Shown here in pieces: positions 63,638-64,000 of a stretch of DNA of 64,000 bases. The notes under the pieces were generated by a model that had not been told where the DNA came from, did not search any database, and was given only the letters and a program-made list of their open reading frames with translations. Made by a program: the position numbers and the translations under genes. The DNA is taken from assembly GCA_900316845.1 (NCBI GenBank), contig ONEG01000009.1, positions 30,661-94,660 on the forward strand, read 5' to 3'. The stretch's first letter is position 1; each line of letters begins with the position of its first letter. The DNA is from an uncultured Bacteroidales bacterium. GTDB lineage: Bacteria > Bacteroidota > Bacteroidia > Bacteroidales > Paludibacteraceae.

Positions 63638-63838
63638 TTACAAACGCTCTTCAGCGTTGTAACTCTCGACGGTCTTGGTCTGAATAACGACGCTGGTGTC
63701 GCCTTTCTGCCATGCTTCGCTTCGGGTCGTTACCGTTCGGGTGACGTTGCATGAACTCAGTCCCAACGCAATCGCCACGCACGTCACGATGGCGGTAGTG
63801 ATGGTTACTACCATCTTGTAGATCTGCTGCTTACTCAT
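63638..63838 (-). CDS. Small lipoprotein
   Basis: 66 aa. One hydrophobic helix (about 9-27) ending in Leu-Gly-Leu-Ser-Ser-Cys30, a plausible lipobox, then a short polar tail. It resembles the tiny membrane or lipoprotein genes found near amidase or phage-like clusters in Bacteroidales, but I cannot assign a role. It follows the truncated gene at the window end on the same strand with 35 bp between, filled by an octamer repeat. Confidence 0.7.
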   Translation of the reverse strand: MSKQQIYKMVVTITTAIVTCVAIALGLSSCNVTRTVTTRSEAWQKGDTSVVIQTKTVESYNAEERL

Positions 63839-63840
63839 AC

Positions 63841-63872
63841 GATTTAACAGTTTAACGATTTAACAGTTTAAC
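63841..63872. repeat. Octamer array, window end
   Basis: GATTTAAC, AGTTTAAC, GATTTAAC, AGTTTAAC between the partial gene and the small lipoprotein. Confidence 0.9.
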
Positions 63873-63873
63873 G

Positions 63874-64000
63874 TTAAGAGTGGGCCTGATCCCACTCCGC
63901 GCCGCAGACGCGCCAGTACCACTGTTTCATGGTCTTTGCGCCGTTCGGCTCGTTCTTCTGCGCGATGAAGGTCTGCTGGTCGGTCGTGATCTTCGACAGG
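63874..64000 (-). CDS. Partial gene, C-terminal end
   Basis: Minus-strand frame open to the window edge, 41 residues ending Trp-Asp-Gln-Ala-His-Ser with stop TAA at 63874-63876. Rich in Lys, Gln and Trp (Lys-Gln-Trp-Tyr-Trp-Arg-Val-Cys). The 5' part is outside the window. Product not recognised. Coding is supported by length without stop and by adjacency to the small lipoprotein. Confidence 0.55.
   Translation of the reverse strand, partial: LSKITTDQQTFIAQKNEPNGAKTMKQWYWRVCGAEWDQAHS

Noticed and set aside
63638-64000. Edge of a prophage
   Set aside because: A small lipoprotein and an unrecognised partial gene are not enough; no phage structural, integrase or lysis gene is visible.

Overview
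The window looks like chromosomal DNA from a member of the order Bacteroidales, probably an uncultured gut or rumen lineage. Three things point there. (1) The promoters are of the Bacteroidetes type (TTTG, 20 bp, TAnnTTTG) and sit in very AT-rich gaps between roughly half-GC genes. (2) The gene families are typical: DUF4292, DUF6913, an AddAB-like pair, a TonB-dependent receptor with a carboxypeptidase-regulatory domain, OmpA-type proteins and CstA. (3) Several secreted proteins end in tails that resemble type IX secretion (T9SS) sorting signals. I cannot name a genus. Almost everything here is core or housekeeping. I see no prophage, IS element, CRISPR array, integrase or restriction system.

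Layout. 1-5.1 kb (minus): dagK-like lipid kinase, dut, TPR protein, DUF4292 lipoprotein, EnvC-like factor, FKBP lipoprotein, Cys4 lipoprotein. 5.4-12.3 kb (plus): AddA-like and AddB-like helicase/nuclease genes, then an HPr-kinase-like gene converging on mtaB (minus). 13.6-21.5 kb (plus): nitroreductase, pdxA, alaS, GtrA-like, guaD, lipoate ligase, aminotransferase. 21.5-32.8 kb: mostly minus (YqeY, HAD phosphatase, CYTH, tRNA-Ser, a candidate sRNA, UspA-like, mltG, mutS, TonB receptor, engB), with one plus-strand secreted DUF4874/DUF4832 protein. 32.9-35.7 kb (minus): cstA, a striking structured element, tRNA-Val, PAP2 phosphatase. 35.7-50 kb (minus): two large IgGFc-binding/PKD cell-surface paralogs flanking an OmpA protein, endonuclease I, pssA, AmpG-like MFS, PpiD-like chaperone, OB-fold lipoprotein. 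50-51.7 kb (plus): infC-rpmI-rplT. 51.7-56.8 kb (minus): dapA, DUF6913, ligA, secreted DNase-I-like protein. 56.9-63.5 kb (plus): DivIC/FtsB-like, a 52-aa membrane protein, ruvC, ferredoxin, an AAA ATPase and pyruvate:ferredoxin oxidoreductase. The window ends in a small lipoprotein and a truncated gene (both minus).

The most unusual feature is not a gene. More than thirty loci carry short arrays of degenerate tandem words, usually of 7 bp but also 8, 9, 10 or 11 bp. Within an array the word keeps its length and varies at only a few positions, and each locus has its own word family. The arrays lie between genes and inside reading frames on both strands. They supply stop codons, start codons, surface-loop insertions, C-terminal tails and even the hydrophobic cores of two signal peptides. 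At three loci the heptamers run into a shared 16-bp word ending AGCGA(A/T)GCGGT. I know of no named repeat class that fits, and this is my best candidate for something undescribed. Second come a 132-bp element closed by a perfect 19-bp inverted repeat (34475-34606) with a promoter-like sequence beside it, and a compact promoter-to-terminator sRNA unit (25042-25150).
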